Under the pieces are notes generated by a model that worked only from the letters and a program-made list of their open reading frames with translations, ran no database searches and had not been told where the DNA came from. This document shows positions 26,036 through 36,035 of a stretch of 64,000 nt of DNA, in pieces. Origin of the DNA: Cytophagales bacterium. Lineage in GTDB: Bacteria > Bacteroidota > Bacteroidia > Cytophagales > Spirosomataceae. The stretch spans positions 141,684 through 205,683 of the forward strand of contig JAAFJE010000010.1 of assembly GCA_013298025.1 (NCBI GenBank). The letters run 5' to 3'. The stretch's first letter is position 1, and each line of letters opens with the position of its first letter. A program made the position numbers and the translations under genes.

Positions 26036-26097
26036 ACATCCATTACTCATAAATCATCGAACAAGACCTTGTTTGATGATTTATGAATAACGGATGT
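26036..26097. terminator. Long hairpin between the insertion sequence and mapA
   Basis: A roughly 30-bp stem: ACATCCATTACTCATAAATC pairs with GATTTATGAATAACGGATGT, with G-T wobbles only, and continues through CATCGAACAAG/CTTGTTTGATG to a tiny loop. No T-run follows. It is 48 bp beyond the mapA stop and probably ends or protects that transcript. Confidence 0.55.
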
Positions 26098-26144
26098 ACA
26101 GAATAAACAATCGTGCAAAATTAATTTAATTAAAACCCTATTAC

Positions 26145-28460
26145 TTAACCCAATAGCTCGGTGGTCACTTTTGCTCCAGCGGCGAGGGTTATGGGATTTC
26201 CGTGTACAAAAATGCTAATTTCGTCGCCTGCTAAGTTTTCAAGGGTTACGCTTGTCGCTGCCGTTGTAATATTGATGACGTTGGTTCTAAAACGGATTTT
26301 AAATGAAAACGAAGTCCAGTTTTCTGGCACAAACGGAGCTAAATACACTTGACCGTTGCGTACACGCATACCGCCAAATCCTTTGACAATCGACATCCAT
26401 GTACCGGCCATCGACGTAATATGACAACCGTCTTCGGTATCGTTGTTGTAATCGTCGAGGTCGAGGCGAGCCGAGCGTTGGTAAAACTCATAACTGCGGG
26501 CTTTATCGCCCAATTTTGCTGCAATAATCGAGTGTACACAAGGACTCAAAGACGATTCATGCACGGTCATTGGCTCGTAGAAATCATAGTTTCTACGCAT
26601 GGTTTCGATGTCGAAATCGTCTTCAAAGAAATAAATGCCTTGCAATACATCCGCTTGTTTGATAAAGCAAGAACGGAGGATTCTGTCCCAAGACCATTTT
26701 TGGTTGATAGGTCGCTCGGAAGCAGGCAAGTCTTTTACCTGAATTAATTCTTTGTCTAAGAATCCATCTTGTTGCAAATATACGCCCAAGGTTTTGTCTT
26801 CTGGCAAATACATTTTTTCGATAATATCCTGAAAATGAGCAAACTCAACGCTTTCGTCAAGTTTGAGTAAGTCGGTCAATTCCGCATAACGAGCCTCGTC
26901 TATTGCCTTGATTTTTTGGGCAGCTTCCAAGGTATATTTCAAGCACCACACCGCAATATAACTGGTGTACCAGTTGTTGTTTACGTTGTTTTCGTATTCG
27001 TTTGGCCCTGTTACACCCAGCATAACGTACTGTTGTTTGTGTGCCGACCAGTTGACACGCTGTGCCCAAAAACGAGCAATGCCCAATAGCACTTCAAAGC
27101 CATATTCGGCCAAATACGCTTCGTCATCGGTGTAGTTGATGTAGTCGTAAATGGCGTAAGCGATAGCACCATTGCGGTGAATTTCTTCAAACGTAATTTC
27201 CCATTCGTTGTGGCATTCTTCGCCGTTCATTGTCACCATTGGGTATAAAGCTGCTCCATTTTTGAAGCCCAATTTCCCTGCATTTTCAATGGCTCTACCC
27301 AATTGTTTCCAACGATACACCAATAAGTTACGGGCCACTTGTTGGTCGGCGGTAGCCAAGTAAAACGGAATACAGTACGCCTCGGTGTCCCAATAAGTCG
27401 AGCCACCGTATTTTTCGCCCGTAAAGCCTTTAGGGCCAATATTCAAGCGTGCGTCTTCGCCTGTATAAGTTTGGTTGAGTTGGAAAATATTGAAACGAAT
27501 GCCTTGCTGTGCTGCCACATCGCCTTCAATCACGATGTCGTTTATTTGCCATTTGGCGGCCCATTTGTCGGCTTGTTCAGCGAGCATTTTATCAAAACCT
27601 TTGGCTGCAATGCGATGAAGATACGCCTTTGCAGCAGGAAGCAAGTCGGCAACGGCGTAGTTTTCAGACGATAAATTGCAGGCGTATTTGACCAATACCG
27701 TTTCTTGCCCAACAATTACATCTAATTGTACTTGGCTTGCCACGTATTTTTCAGCTTTTTTCGGAAAACTCTGAAAATCAATCACTTTTCCATTTTGATA
27801 AAGCTCAAATTTTTGCCCCGTCAATACATGAAAGCCTGTTTTCTTGGTACGTAGTTCGAGGTATCCTTCGGCAAAAGCAGTTTCTTTATGGATTTCATCC
27901 CAAAACTTCTCGTCATAATTGGCATCTTTGTTTTTGATGTCGCCATCAATAAACGGTGTTAAGACCAATCTTCCATCAAAATTCAAAGGCGTAATCGCAT
28001 AGCGAATCGCCCCAGCTTCGTCGTCAACGATAGAATTGATACGTTTGGTAGCCACCTTCACTTGTTTGCCACTAGGCAAGGTTGCCACAAATGAGCGTTC
28101 GAGGTAGCCTTCTTTCATGTTGAGTACCCGACGGAAATCGTGTACTTCGCAAAGGTTCAAATCTAATTCTTCGTGATCTATTTCTACTTTAATGCCAATC
28201 CAATTGGCAGCGTTCAATACTTTTGCAAAATATTCGGGGTATCCGTTTTTCCACCAGCCCACACGTGTCTTGTCGGGATAATACACCCCTGCTACATAAT
28301 TGCCTTGCAAGGTTTTGCCGGTAAAGGTTTCTTCAAAATTCCCTCTTTGGCCCATGCGACCATTGCCTAATGAGCATACCGATTCCGTAATTTCGTTGTA
28401 TTCTCTGTGAAATCCTTCTTCAATAATGCACCATTCGTCATGCTTTAAATAGTTTTTCAT
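26145..28460 (-). CDS. mapA: Maltose phosphorylase, glycoside hydrolase family 65
   Basis: A 771-residue GH65 enzyme that splits maltose with phosphate into glucose and beta-glucose 1-phosphate. The length is standard. The N-terminal region (LGNGRMGQRGNFEE, about residues 31-44) is typical, the (alpha/alpha)6 barrel has YGGSTYWDTEAYCIPF (about 348-363), and the catalytic-acid block reads NGEECHNEWEITFEEIHRNG. No signal peptide, so cytosolic. The next gene upstream encodes beta-phosphoglucomutase, which converts the product to glucose 6-phosphate. Trehalose or kojibiose phosphorylase are possible alternatives, but the starch/maltose neighbours favour maltose. Confidence 0.9.
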   Translation of the reverse strand: MKNYLKHDEWCIIEEGFHREYNEITESVCSLGNGRMGQRGNFEETFTGKTLQGNYVAGVYYPDKTRVGWWKNGYPEYFAKVLNAANWIGIKVEIDHEELDLNLCEVHDFRRVLNMKEGYLERSFVATLPSGKQVKVATKRINSIVDDEAGAIRYAITPLNFDGRLVLTPFIDGDIKNKDANYDEKFWDEIHKETAFAEGYLELRTKKTGFHVLTGQKFELYQNGKVIDFQSFPKKAEKYVASQVQLDVIVGQETVLVKYACNLSSENYAVADLLPAAKAYLHRIAAKGFDKMLAEQADKWAAKWQINDIVIEGDVAAQQGIRFNIFQLNQTYTGEDARLNIGPKGFTGEKYGGSTYWDTEAYCIPFYLATADQQVARNLLVYRWKQLGRAIENAGKLGFKNGAALYPMVTMNGEECHNEWEITFEEIHRNGAIAYAIYDYINYTDDEAYLAEYGFEVLLGIARFWAQRVNWSAHKQQYVMLGVTGPNEYENNVNNNWYTSYIAVWCLKYTLEAAQKIKAIDEARYAELTDLLKLDESVEFAHFQDIIEKMYLPEDKTLGVYLQQDGFLDKELIQVKDLPASERPINQKWSWDRILRSCFIKQADVLQGIYFFEDDFDIETMRRNYDFYEPMTVHESSLSPCVHSIIAAKLGDKARSYEFYQRSARLDLDDYNNDTEDGCHITSMAGTWMSIVKGFGGMRVRNGQVYLAPFVPENWTSFSFKIRFRTNVINITTAATSVTLENLAGDEISIFVHGNPITLAAGAKVTTELLG

Positions 28461-28649
28461 TGTCTTATTGTTGGATGGTTAATGGCAAGGTATTCAACTA
28501 TTTCCAATCTTTCAAGCCCAAAGCCAATCTTTTTCCTTCAAGTTCTTGGAATAATCCAAACCATTGGTTTAATGTTTTTATTAGGGAGCAAAAATAAAGG
28601 AAAGCACAAGAAAAATATTTGCTGTGCTAAGGTGTTTTTTACAAATAAT

Positions 28650-28688
28650 CAAGGCGGAGGTTCGCTTTTTGAGGAAACATCCGCCTTG
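28650..28688 (-). terminator. Hairpin in the pgmB-mapA gap
   Basis: CAAGGCGGA pairs with TCCGCCTTG across 21 nt, immediately beyond the pgmB stop. There is no T-run on the coding strand. In a 230-bp gap between two co-oriented genes it may lower readthrough or stabilise the upstream mRNA. Confidence 0.45.
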
Positions 28689-28691
28689 GGT

Positions 28692-29333
28692 TTATAGTTT
28701 TTCTACCGACATTTCTTCAAAAGAAGCAATCACAAAATCGGCTTGCGTCAGAACATCGGCCGAGCCTACGCCAATGGCTTTCATGCCTCCTGCTTTGGCG
28801 GCTTGAATCCCTGCCACGGCATCTTCAAACACTACGCATTCGGCAGGTGTACAGCCTACGGCCTCCGCTCCCATCAAAAATACTTGGGGGTCGGGTTTGC
28901 CTTTGGTGATGTTGTTGCCGTCGATGATGGCATCAAAAAACGAAAGCATTTCGATGCGTTCTAAAATCAATTTCGAGTTTTTACTCGCCGAGCCCAAGGC
29001 TATTTTAATGCCATTGTCACGCAGTGTGGTCAAGAAAGCTTGAACGCCTGGTAAAATTTCGTTGGGTGTCATTTGCATCACCAAGGCCAAATACCATTCA
29101 TTTTTCTTGGTAGCCCACGCCAGTTTTTCGGCTTCGCTGAGTTGTACACCTCCCCAACCCAAAATCAATTCTAGCGATTCCATGCGACTGATGCCTTTGA
29201 GTTGTTCGTTTTGGTGTTCGGTAAAATCAAAACCCAATTCGTTGGCCAAGCGTCGCCAAGCTTGAAAATGATATACTGCCGTGTCAACAATCACGCCATC
29301 TAAATCGAATAGGCAGGCTTTTATTTGTGTCAT
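28692..29333 (-). CDS. pgmB: Beta-phosphoglucomutase
   Basis: A 213-residue HAD enzyme that interconverts beta-glucose 1-phosphate and glucose 6-phosphate. FDLDGVIVDTAVYHFQAWR (about residues 9-27) carries the phosphorylated Asp and general acid Asp plus the family-typical H-x-x-AW. LKGISRMESL (about 44-53) matches the substrate loop, IALGSASKN (about 110-118) is motif II, and VVFEDAVAGIQAA (about 166-178) is the Mg-binding motif. Its place between a secreted GH13 and GH65 maltose phosphorylase makes a complete phosphorolytic maltose route. Confidence 0.93.
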   Translation of the reverse strand: MTQIKACLFDLDGVIVDTAVYHFQAWRRLANELGFDFTEHQNEQLKGISRMESLELILGWGGVQLSEAEKLAWATKKNEWYLALVMQMTPNEILPGVQAFLTTLRDNGIKIALGSASKNSKLILERIEMLSFFDAIIDGNNITKGKPDPQVFLMGAEAVGCTPAECVVFEDAVAGIQAAKAGGMKAIGVGSADVLTQADFVIASFEEMSVEKL

Positions 29334-29368
29334 TTTGTTATATATAAATGTTTGTTTGAATACTGCTC

Positions 29369-31273
29369 TTATTTCGCCAATGCTATCACCTGAATGCTCA
29401 TGGGCTGTACGTTGATTTGCTTGAGGTCGGTTAATGTTTTGCCAGAAATTACTTCCTTACCTGTGGTAAATCCTTGCAAATTTTCGGCAAATCGCTCGGT
29501 GCTGAGGGTTTTGGCTTCTTTATTTTGACTCATAATCACCATAACGCTTTGGGTAGCATTGTGACGAAAATATACATAAATGCCTTCTTGCGGCAAATAT
29601 TGCGTAAGTTTTCCTGTTTGCAAGGCAGGCGAATTTTTACGATAATTGGCCAAAGTTTTAACAAAAGTAAAAGCTTCATTTTCTTGTGCCGTGCGACCTT
29701 CCGCCACAAATTTATTTACTTTATCCTCAGCCCAACCACCGGGAAAATCTTGGCGAACTTCGGCATCAGAAGGGTTTTTGAAATTTTTCATCAATACTTC
29801 TGTTCCATAATACAAGTGTGGCGTACCACGGGTGGTGAGCAAAAAGCCCAAGCCGAGTTTATATTTATTCAAATCTTCGCCAATAACCGAGAAATAGCGG
29901 TCTTGGTCGTGGTTATCGACGAAGGTCATGTTTAAATCTGGATTTTCGTACAAACCATCAGAAGCCAAGGTCGAATAAATACGGTTAAAGCCCTTGCCCC
30001 AATCGAAGTTTTGATTCAAAGCGTCATTAATGGCATAATACAACACAAAATCGTTGGGCGAAGGCAAGTTACTTTTAAAAGGCACTTGCAACACATTGCG
30101 TGTATAATACGCTTGGCTCACGATATTGCTCACCGAGTTTTCGCCCGTAATAAACATATTCGGATACTCTTCGAGCAAGGCGGTGTTGCAACGATTCATA
30201 AAATTCAAATCATTGTATTGGTAGGTGTCCACACGCCAGCCATCAATGCCAAAGTACTCTACCGTCCACAAGGCGTGCTGAATTAAGTAATTGGCTACAA
30301 AGGCATTATCCTGATTAAGGTCGGGCAAAAACGGCACAAACCAACCATTTTGTTGTACCTTAAAATCGGCTTTATTGCCATGCAAAATATCAATCACAGG
30401 CTCGTCACGATACGAGGTATTGGTATAAGTATCCCATTGATGCAACCAATCTTTCATGGGTATATCTTTCAAAATCCAATGGTTGATACCCACGTGGTTA
30501 TACACGGCATCTTGGATAACCTTCAAGCCTTTTTTGTGGGCTTCGGTCACGAGGGTCAAATACGCTTCGTTGCCTCCCAAACGGCGGTCCACGTTGTATT
30601 GGTCGGTAAAGCCATAGCCATGATACGCCGAACGCATCGCTCCGCCTTCGTTGGTTTGTGGCTGGTCGTTTTCAATGACAGGATTGAGCCAAAGCGTTGT
30701 AACGCCCAAGTCTTTAAAATAATCCAAATGCTGTGTAATGCCCTGCAAGTCGCCTCCATGACGCAAGAAAGGATTTTTGCGGTCGGCGGCGGTATCGGCC
30801 ATGCTGGCAAATTTATCGTTGCGTACATCGCCATTGGCAAAGCGGTCGGGCAAAATCAAATAAATAAAATCTTGTGAATTAACCACTTGAGGCTTTTTAT
30901 CTCGTACTTTCAAGCTGTAAGGCTGGGTTATTTTCACCACTTGGTCGATGGACTTTTTCTTGCCTTTTTGTATGGTAATGTTTTTGGTAAATTCCAATTT
31001 CAATTCTCCCGCTTGGGTTTCAGGAGCAATTTTCAGGTCGAGGAATAAGTAATTAGGATTTTCAACCGTATGTACTTTTTCGAGCGTTACTCCCGGATAA
31101 TTGACGGCAACCGTCGAGCCTTTGAGGTTTTTGCCATATACCAACAACTGCAAAGCGGGGTTTTTCATGCCCACCCACCAGTTGGTAGGATTGATACGTT
31201 GAACGCTCGGCGTTTGTGCCTCTACCACTTTACAGAGGCATAATAATGCTAATACAGCAAGTAATTTTTTCAT
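29369..31273 (-). CDS. Secreted GH13 neopullulanase or cyclomaltodextrinase (SusA-like)
   Basis: A 634-residue GH13 enzyme with a signal peptide (LLCLCKVVEAQ) and an N-terminal immunoglobulin-like domain (about residues 20-125; INPTNWWVGMKNP at its start), as in SusA of Bacteroides. The barrel has AVYNHVG (region I), GWRVDTYQYND (region II, nucleophile Asp), FITGEN (acid/base Glu) and FVDNHDQDR (transition-state Asp). It degrades maltodextrins in the periplasm to maltose. It is the first gene of a leftward cluster with pgmB and mapA. Confidence 0.9.
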   Translation of the reverse strand: MKKLLAVLALLCLCKVVEAQTPSVQRINPTNWWVGMKNPALQLLVYGKNLKGSTVAVNYPGVTLEKVHTVENPNYLFLDLKIAPETQAGELKLEFTKNITIQKGKKKSIDQVVKITQPYSLKVRDKKPQVVNSQDFIYLILPDRFANGDVRNDKFASMADTAADRKNPFLRHGGDLQGITQHLDYFKDLGVTTLWLNPVIENDQPQTNEGGAMRSAYHGYGFTDQYNVDRRLGGNEAYLTLVTEAHKKGLKVIQDAVYNHVGINHWILKDIPMKDWLHQWDTYTNTSYRDEPVIDILHGNKADFKVQQNGWFVPFLPDLNQDNAFVANYLIQHALWTVEYFGIDGWRVDTYQYNDLNFMNRCNTALLEEYPNMFITGENSVSNIVSQAYYTRNVLQVPFKSNLPSPNDFVLYYAINDALNQNFDWGKGFNRIYSTLASDGLYENPDLNMTFVDNHDQDRYFSVIGEDLNKYKLGLGFLLTTRGTPHLYYGTEVLMKNFKNPSDAEVRQDFPGGWAEDKVNKFVAEGRTAQENEAFTFVKTLANYRKNSPALQTGKLTQYLPQEGIYVYFRHNATQSVMVIMSQNKEAKTLSTERFAENLQGFTTGKEVISGKTLTDLKQINVQPMSIQVIALAK

Positions 31274-31539
31274 GTTGTTTGATAAAAGAAATGGTTAATG
31301 GAAATGGTTTCGTGGGCTATACAGCACGCTATTTGTAGCACAACGATGGTTTCGCTACGACAGCGTGCTTGTACCAGTAAAGAGATTTTTTACAAAAAAC
31401 TTCTGCAATTTTTCAAATAAATTCAGGAAAATCCTAATAATAAAATCTTAAATTCGAGCATTTTTTTATAAACAAAAAAGTGTGGTTTGTACAATAAATC
31501 TGTGCTAAACTGTGCTAATCAGCAAATATTATTCTAAAA

Positions 31540-33453
31540 ATGGCAAGAAATTATAGTTTTTTCAAAATTTTATTAGGCTTGTTTTTACTTAGCCTTACAA
31601 CTATTGGGCAAACAAGCAACAGCCCACAAAAGCCTTCGACCCAGAACGCTATTGCAAAAACAAAGAATTATCGTAATTTCAAACATAAAGCAAAATCCCT
31701 ACAATCAAACCAAGCAAGTACATTAGCAAAAACTATGACTACAAAAAACGACAAATTGGTTATTTTACAAATGATGTTTCACCTATGGGGCAATACCAAT
31801 ACCACCAACAAAATGAATGGTTCGGCTGCCGAAAACGGTGTAACAAAGTTTAAGGATATCAATGACAAAGCACTAAAAGAAATCAAGAAATTTGGCTATT
31901 CGCATATTTACGCCACAGGGCTAATCGAACACGCCACGATGGAAGACCTCACGGCTTTGGGCATTCCGAAAGACCACCCCGATGTGGTAAAAGGACGTTG
32001 TGGCTCGCCATTTGCCATCAAAGATTACTACGACGTGAACCCGTTTTTTGCCACCAAACCAGCCAAACGCATGGATGAATTTGAGGCAATGTTGGCACGT
32101 ATTCATAAAAATGGCTTGAAACTTGTCATGGATTTTGTCCCCAATCACGTAGCAAGGGTGTATCATTCAGACATGAAGCCAGCGGGCATCCGTGATTTTG
32201 GCGTGGACGACGACACCAGCAAGGCATTCGACCCGCACAATAACTTTTATTATTTGCCCAATACCCAATTCCATATTCCAGATGGAGTAGAATCGCCCGT
32301 AAAAGCCGATGCTCCTTACAACGAATCGCCAGCAAAAGCCTCTGGAAATGATGTATTTACAGCAAAACCAAGCATTCACGATTGGTTTGAAACGGTTAAA
32401 TTGAATTATGGCGTTGACATCCTCAACGGTCGCAGCCGCCATTTCGACCCTATTCCTTCTACTTGGCTCAAAATGGTAGAAATCCTGAAATATTGGTCGG
32501 GCAAAGGAGTGGACGGTTTCCGTTGCGACATGGCAGAAATGGTACCTGCCGAGTTTTGGCAATACGCCACCAAAGAAATCAAAAAAGAATTTCCTCATAT
32601 TATTTTTATTGCCGAAATCTACAACCCTAACGAATACCACAACTACATCAAAGTGGGTGGTTTCGACTACCTTTACGATAAAGTGGGCTTGTACGATGGG
32701 CTCAGAAGATTGGTAGAGAATAGTCCGAATGGTACGGTAGAAGACATCACCCGTGTATGGCAACACGAATCGGGCGATATATCGGAACACATGTTGCGTT
32801 TCTTAGAAAACCACGACGAGCATCGCATCAATACACCTGTGTTCTCGAAAGGGTATCCGTTTACAGCCGTACCTGCGATGGTGGTTACAGCCACCTTGCA
32901 CACAGGGCCTGTGATGATTTATTTCGGACAAGAATTGGGCGAAAAAGCAGCCGACCGAGAAGGCTTCAACCAAGCCGACGACCGCACCACAATGTTTGAC
33001 TTTTGGGGTGTCGATACGCACCAGCGTTGGATGAACGGCGGTAAATTTGACGGAGCATTGCTCACGCCAGAAGAAGTACGTTTACGCAACTTTTACAAAG
33101 ATTTACTCCAACTGGTCAATAAATCGGAAGCCATTCAAAAAGGTTCATTTTTTGACCTACAATACATCCAAGGCAACTCCTATGACCGCCGCAAAGTGTA
33201 TAGTTATTTGCGATACAGCGAAAACCAAAAAATCTTGATTGTTTGTAATTTCGACCATTTCAAAACCCAAGAACTCAGCGTCAACATTCCAGAAGGTGCT
33301 TGGCGTGCCATGCAGATAGAGCCATCGGCGACAGTAAACTTCCAACAAATTTTTGAAGGAAAAAATAGCTTTAGCCAAGGGGCAAATCAAGGAATATCTT
33401 TAAAAATAGCACCAAATTCTATTGCTATTTATGAGATTTCCACGAAAAAATAG
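31540..33453 (+). CDS. Secreted GH13 alpha-amylase-family enzyme
   Basis: A 637-residue GH13 protein with an N-terminal hydrophobic signal (FKILLGLFLLSLTTIGQT) and a low-complexity linker of about 60 residues before the catalytic barrel. Active-site regions: MDFVPNHVAR (I), GVDGFRCDMAEM (II, nucleophile Asp), IFIAEIYNP (III, Glu) and RFLENHDEHR (IV, Asp). A C-terminal beta domain follows. It probably hydrolyses starch-derived oligosaccharides outside the inner membrane. It is divergent from the SusA-like gene and upstream of the MFS transporter, so it completes an extracytoplasmic degradation plus uptake set. Exact specificity is not readable from sequence. Confidence 0.87.
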   Translation: MARNYSFFKILLGLFLLSLTTIGQTSNSPQKPSTQNAIAKTKNYRNFKHKAKSLQSNQASTLAKTMTTKNDKLVILQMMFHLWGNTNTTNKMNGSAAENGVTKFKDINDKALKEIKKFGYSHIYATGLIEHATMEDLTALGIPKDHPDVVKGRCGSPFAIKDYYDVNPFFATKPAKRMDEFEAMLARIHKNGLKLVMDFVPNHVARVYHSDMKPAGIRDFGVDDDTSKAFDPHNNFYYLPNTQFHIPDGVESPVKADAPYNESPAKASGNDVFTAKPSIHDWFETVKLNYGVDILNGRSRHFDPIPSTWLKMVEILKYWSGKGVDGFRCDMAEMVPAEFWQYATKEIKKEFPHIIFIAEIYNPNEYHNYIKVGGFDYLYDKVGLYDGLRRLVENSPNGTVEDITRVWQHESGDISEHMLRFLENHDEHRINTPVFSKGYPFTAVPAMVVTATLHTGPVMIYFGQELGEKAADREGFNQADDRTTMFDFWGVDTHQRWMNGGKFDGALLTPEEVRLRNFYKDLLQLVNKSEAIQKGSFFDLQYIQGNSYDRRKVYSYLRYSENQKILIVCNFDHFKTQELSVNIPEGAWRAMQIEPSATVNFQQIFEGKNSFSQGANQGISLKIAPNSIAIYEISTKK

Positions 33454-33495
33454 TATTTTGCATCAGTGTTTTACGATAAAATGCTTACGCTACTA

Positions 33496-33662
33496 TTGAG
33501 TGAATGAGTGATTGAGCGAGTTAGTGAATGGTGAGTTAGTTTTTCATTTTCTAAATATTTACCATTTGTTTTGATGAAAATTAAGTTAGATTAAAATAGA
33601 CTGTAAGTTGTTGTAAATCAAAACACTAATTCACAATTCACTAACTCACAACTCACTCAATA
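33496..33662. repeat. Octamer repeat array arranged as an inverted repeat, site D
   Basis: The left arm 33496-33540 (GAGTGAAT, GAGTGATT, GAGCGAGT and similar units) and right arm 33624-33662 (AATTCACA, ATTCACTA, ACTCACAA units) are complementary in part, with 83 bp of unrelated AT-rich sequence between. It fills the gap between the GH13 gene and the MFS gene. Confidence 0.8.
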
Positions 33663-33717
33663 AAGCATCAAGCTCGTAGGCACAACTATGTTGTATCCCA
33701 TCCATTAACCATTTTTT

Positions 33718-35040
33718 ATGAAAAAAATTACCAAGCCAAGGTTAAACCTATCGCAAATCATCAATATGAGTGTAGGTTTTTTAGGCATTCAATTTGGTTT
33801 TGCTTTACAAAACGGCAACGCTTCACGCATTCTTCAAACCTACGGTGCAGACGTAGAACATCTGTCGTGGTTTTGGCTGGCAGCACCACTCACGGGGATG
33901 ATTGTACAGCCCATCATTGGTCACTTTTCCGATAACATTTGGACTTCTTTCGGTAGGCGAAAACCCTTTTTCCTCACAGGAGCGATATTGGCAGCATTGG
34001 CGATGGCATTTATGCCCAATGCTTCTTTTTTGGCAGGAGTATTGCCTACGGTTGTTTTAGGAGCAGGCTTTCTGATGTTTATGGATGCCTCTTTCAACAT
34101 AGCCATGGAACCATTCAGGGCTTTGGTAGCCGATAATTTGCCCGAAGAACAAAACACCACAGGTTTTTCGGTGCAAACTACGCTTATTGGTATTGGTGCT
34201 GTGGTAGGTGGTTTTTTACCCCAATTGCTCAACAAAGTTTTTGGTGTATCGAACGAATCTATCGGGGGAAAAGTACAAGACAATGTACTCTATTCTTTTT
34301 ACATCGGAGCCTTCATGATTTTGGCAGCGATTATCTGGACGGTTGTTACTACCAAAGAATATTCGCCCAGCGAACGTAAAGCCTTTGGTTTTGGCGACGA
34401 ATCGCAAGAAGGAGGAAGCCTGAGCGATATTTTCAAAGATTTTAGCAATATGCCTGCCACGATGAAGCAATTGGGCTTTGTGCAGTTTTTCTCATGGATA
34501 GCCCTATTTTCGATGTGGGTATATGCCACGCCAGCCATCGCCCACCAAGTATATGGCTTGCCTTTGAGCGACCACAGTTCAAAAACCTACAACGACGCAG
34601 GCGACTGGGTAAGCTCCCTATTTGGGATTTACAACGGCGTTTCGGCCTTGTATGCCTTGGTATTGCCAAGCATTGCCGCCAAATTCGGGAAGAAAACAAC
34701 CCATGCTTTTTCCTTGGTTTGCGGTGGATTGGGACTTATCTCCATCTTTTTCATCAAAGACCCTAATTTGCTCATTGTAAGCATGATAGGCATTGGTATT
34801 GCGTGGGCAAGTATTCTGGCAATGCCTTATGCCATTTTGGCCAACAGCATTCCTATTCATAAAATGGGCGTTTACATGGGCATTTTCAATTTCTTTATCA
34901 CTTTCCCCCAAATCGTAAACGGGATTTTTGGCGGAATCATCGTAAAAGAACTGTACGGCTCAAATGCGATTTATGCCATTGTGATGGCAGGCGTGTTTAT
35001 GATTTTAGGGGCAATTTCTGCCCTTTTTGTGAAGGAGTAA
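33718..35040 (+). CDS. MFS sugar transporter, maltose type (SLC45/GPH-like)
   Basis: A 440-residue permease with about 12 hydrophobic helices. The opening MSVGFLGIQFGFALQNGNAS and the PLTGMIVQPIIGHFSD motif before FGRRKPFF (about residues 75-82) are typical of sucrose/maltose-proton symporters of the SLC45/GPH group found in Bacteroidota alpha-glucan loci. It probably imports maltose or short maltodextrins across the inner membrane for the phosphorylase. It follows the secreted GH13 gene after repeat array D. Specificity is inferred from the neighbourhood. Confidence 0.85.
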   Translation: MKKITKPRLNLSQIINMSVGFLGIQFGFALQNGNASRILQTYGADVEHLSWFWLAAPLTGMIVQPIIGHFSDNIWTSFGRRKPFFLTGAILAALAMAFMPNASFLAGVLPTVVLGAGFLMFMDASFNIAMEPFRALVADNLPEEQNTTGFSVQTTLIGIGAVVGGFLPQLLNKVFGVSNESIGGKVQDNVLYSFYIGAFMILAAIIWTVVTTKEYSPSERKAFGFGDESQEGGSLSDIFKDFSNMPATMKQLGFVQFFSWIALFSMWVYATPAIAHQVYGLPLSDHSSKTYNDAGDWVSSLFGIYNGVSALYALVLPSIAAKFGKKTTHAFSLVCGGLGLISIFFIKDPNLLIVSMIGIGIAWASILAMPYAILANSIPIHKMGVYMGIFNFFITFPQIVNGIFGGIIVKELYGSNAIYAIVMAGVFMILGAISALFVKE

Positions 35041-35148
35041 AGCCTACCATAGGTTTATCACCATAGATACAATTTCCCAATCAAACGCAGGATAATCATC
35101 TCAACGAATTAGTGTTATTTGCACAAATCATACACTAATTCGTATTTT

Positions 35149-35964
35149 ATGCGTTCACTTTTCAACTATATTACAGCCATACTATTCTTAGCTGTATCCC
35201 TACCACTTTACGCCCAAGAAAGCGACAATAAATTCATTTTTAAGCAAATAGCTCAACCTTCACTTGCAACAAACAAAGTGGAGAGATTGCTATTTTTTGC
35301 CCAACAGTTCATCGGAAAACCCTACGTGGCTCATACGCTCGAAAAGCCTAAAGAAACCTTAGTTGTCAATTTTCAAGCTTTCGATTGTGCCACGTTTGTC
35401 GAAACGGTGATAGCCTTGACGCTCGCACAAGATAGTTCGTTTGAAAGTTTTCAGCACCAGCTACAACAATTGCGTTATCGCTATGGCAAAGTAAATGGCT
35501 ATGCTTCTCGTTTGCATTATTTCAGCGATTGGCTCGTCACCAACGAAAGAAAAGGCTATATTCAAAATATTACCTCGTCGTGTGGCGGACAACCCTACAA
35601 CAAAGACATTTCGTATATGTCGGCACATACCCAGCAGTACCCAGCCTTAGCAGATTATAAAAGTTTGGAAGGAATCAAAATGGCAGAATGGGATTTGAAA
35701 AGAGCCAAATTAAGCTATATTCCTAAAAATAAGCTCCTAGCACTAGAATCATGTATCCAGACGGGCGATATTATTGCCATTACAAGCAGCATTACAGGGC
35801 TCGACATCGCCCATGAAGGTTTTGCCATTCGACAAAATGGCAGGGTATATTTACTTCATGCTTCGCAAGATTTTGGGAAAGTCATGATTACAAAAGAACC
35901 CTTGGTTGAGTATTTAAGCCGTCATCCCAAACAAACAGGTGTGATGATTTCGAGAGTGAAATAG
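35149..35964 (+). CDS. DUF1460 secreted NlpC/P60-like protein
   Basis: A 271-residue protein with a signal peptide (FLAVSLPLYAQE). FIGKPYVAHTLE (about residues 50-61) and FDCATFVETV (about 76-85, with the presumed catalytic Cys) match DUF1460, a family related to N-acetylmuramoyl-L-alanine amidase-like cysteine hydrolases. A C-terminal DIAHEGFAIR supplies the likely His. It probably trims peptidoglycan in the periplasm. I use the ATG at 35149 because it gives a proper signal sequence, rather than an upstream in-frame start. Confidence 0.8.
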   Translation: MRSLFNYITAILFLAVSLPLYAQESDNKFIFKQIAQPSLATNKVERLLFFAQQFIGKPYVAHTLEKPKETLVVNFQAFDCATFVETVIALTLAQDSSFESFQHQLQQLRYRYGKVNGYASRLHYFSDWLVTNERKGYIQNITSSCGGQPYNKDISYMSAHTQQYPALADYKSLEGIKMAEWDLKRAKLSYIPKNKLLALESCIQTGDIIAITSSITGLDIAHEGFAIRQNGRVYLLHASQDFGKVMITKEPLVEYLSRHPKQTGVMISRVK

Positions 35965-35978
35965 CCTTTATTATACAT

Positions 35979-36021
35979 AAAAAATCACGTTGCCTTAGCA
36001 AGTAAAGCAACGTGATTTTTT
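35979..36021. terminator. Bidirectional intrinsic terminator
   Basis: A perfect 15-bp stem, AAAAAATCACGTTGC with GCAACGTGATTTTTT, 13-nt loop. A- and T-runs on both sides suit both the DUF1460 gene and the convergent gene at 36036. Confidence 0.88.
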
Positions 36022-36035
36022 GTATCAACTTATGT

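Noticed and set aside
24601..26085. A gene interrupted by the insertion sequence
   Set aside because: Joining the flanks gives only about 20 codons; no larger frame is restored.
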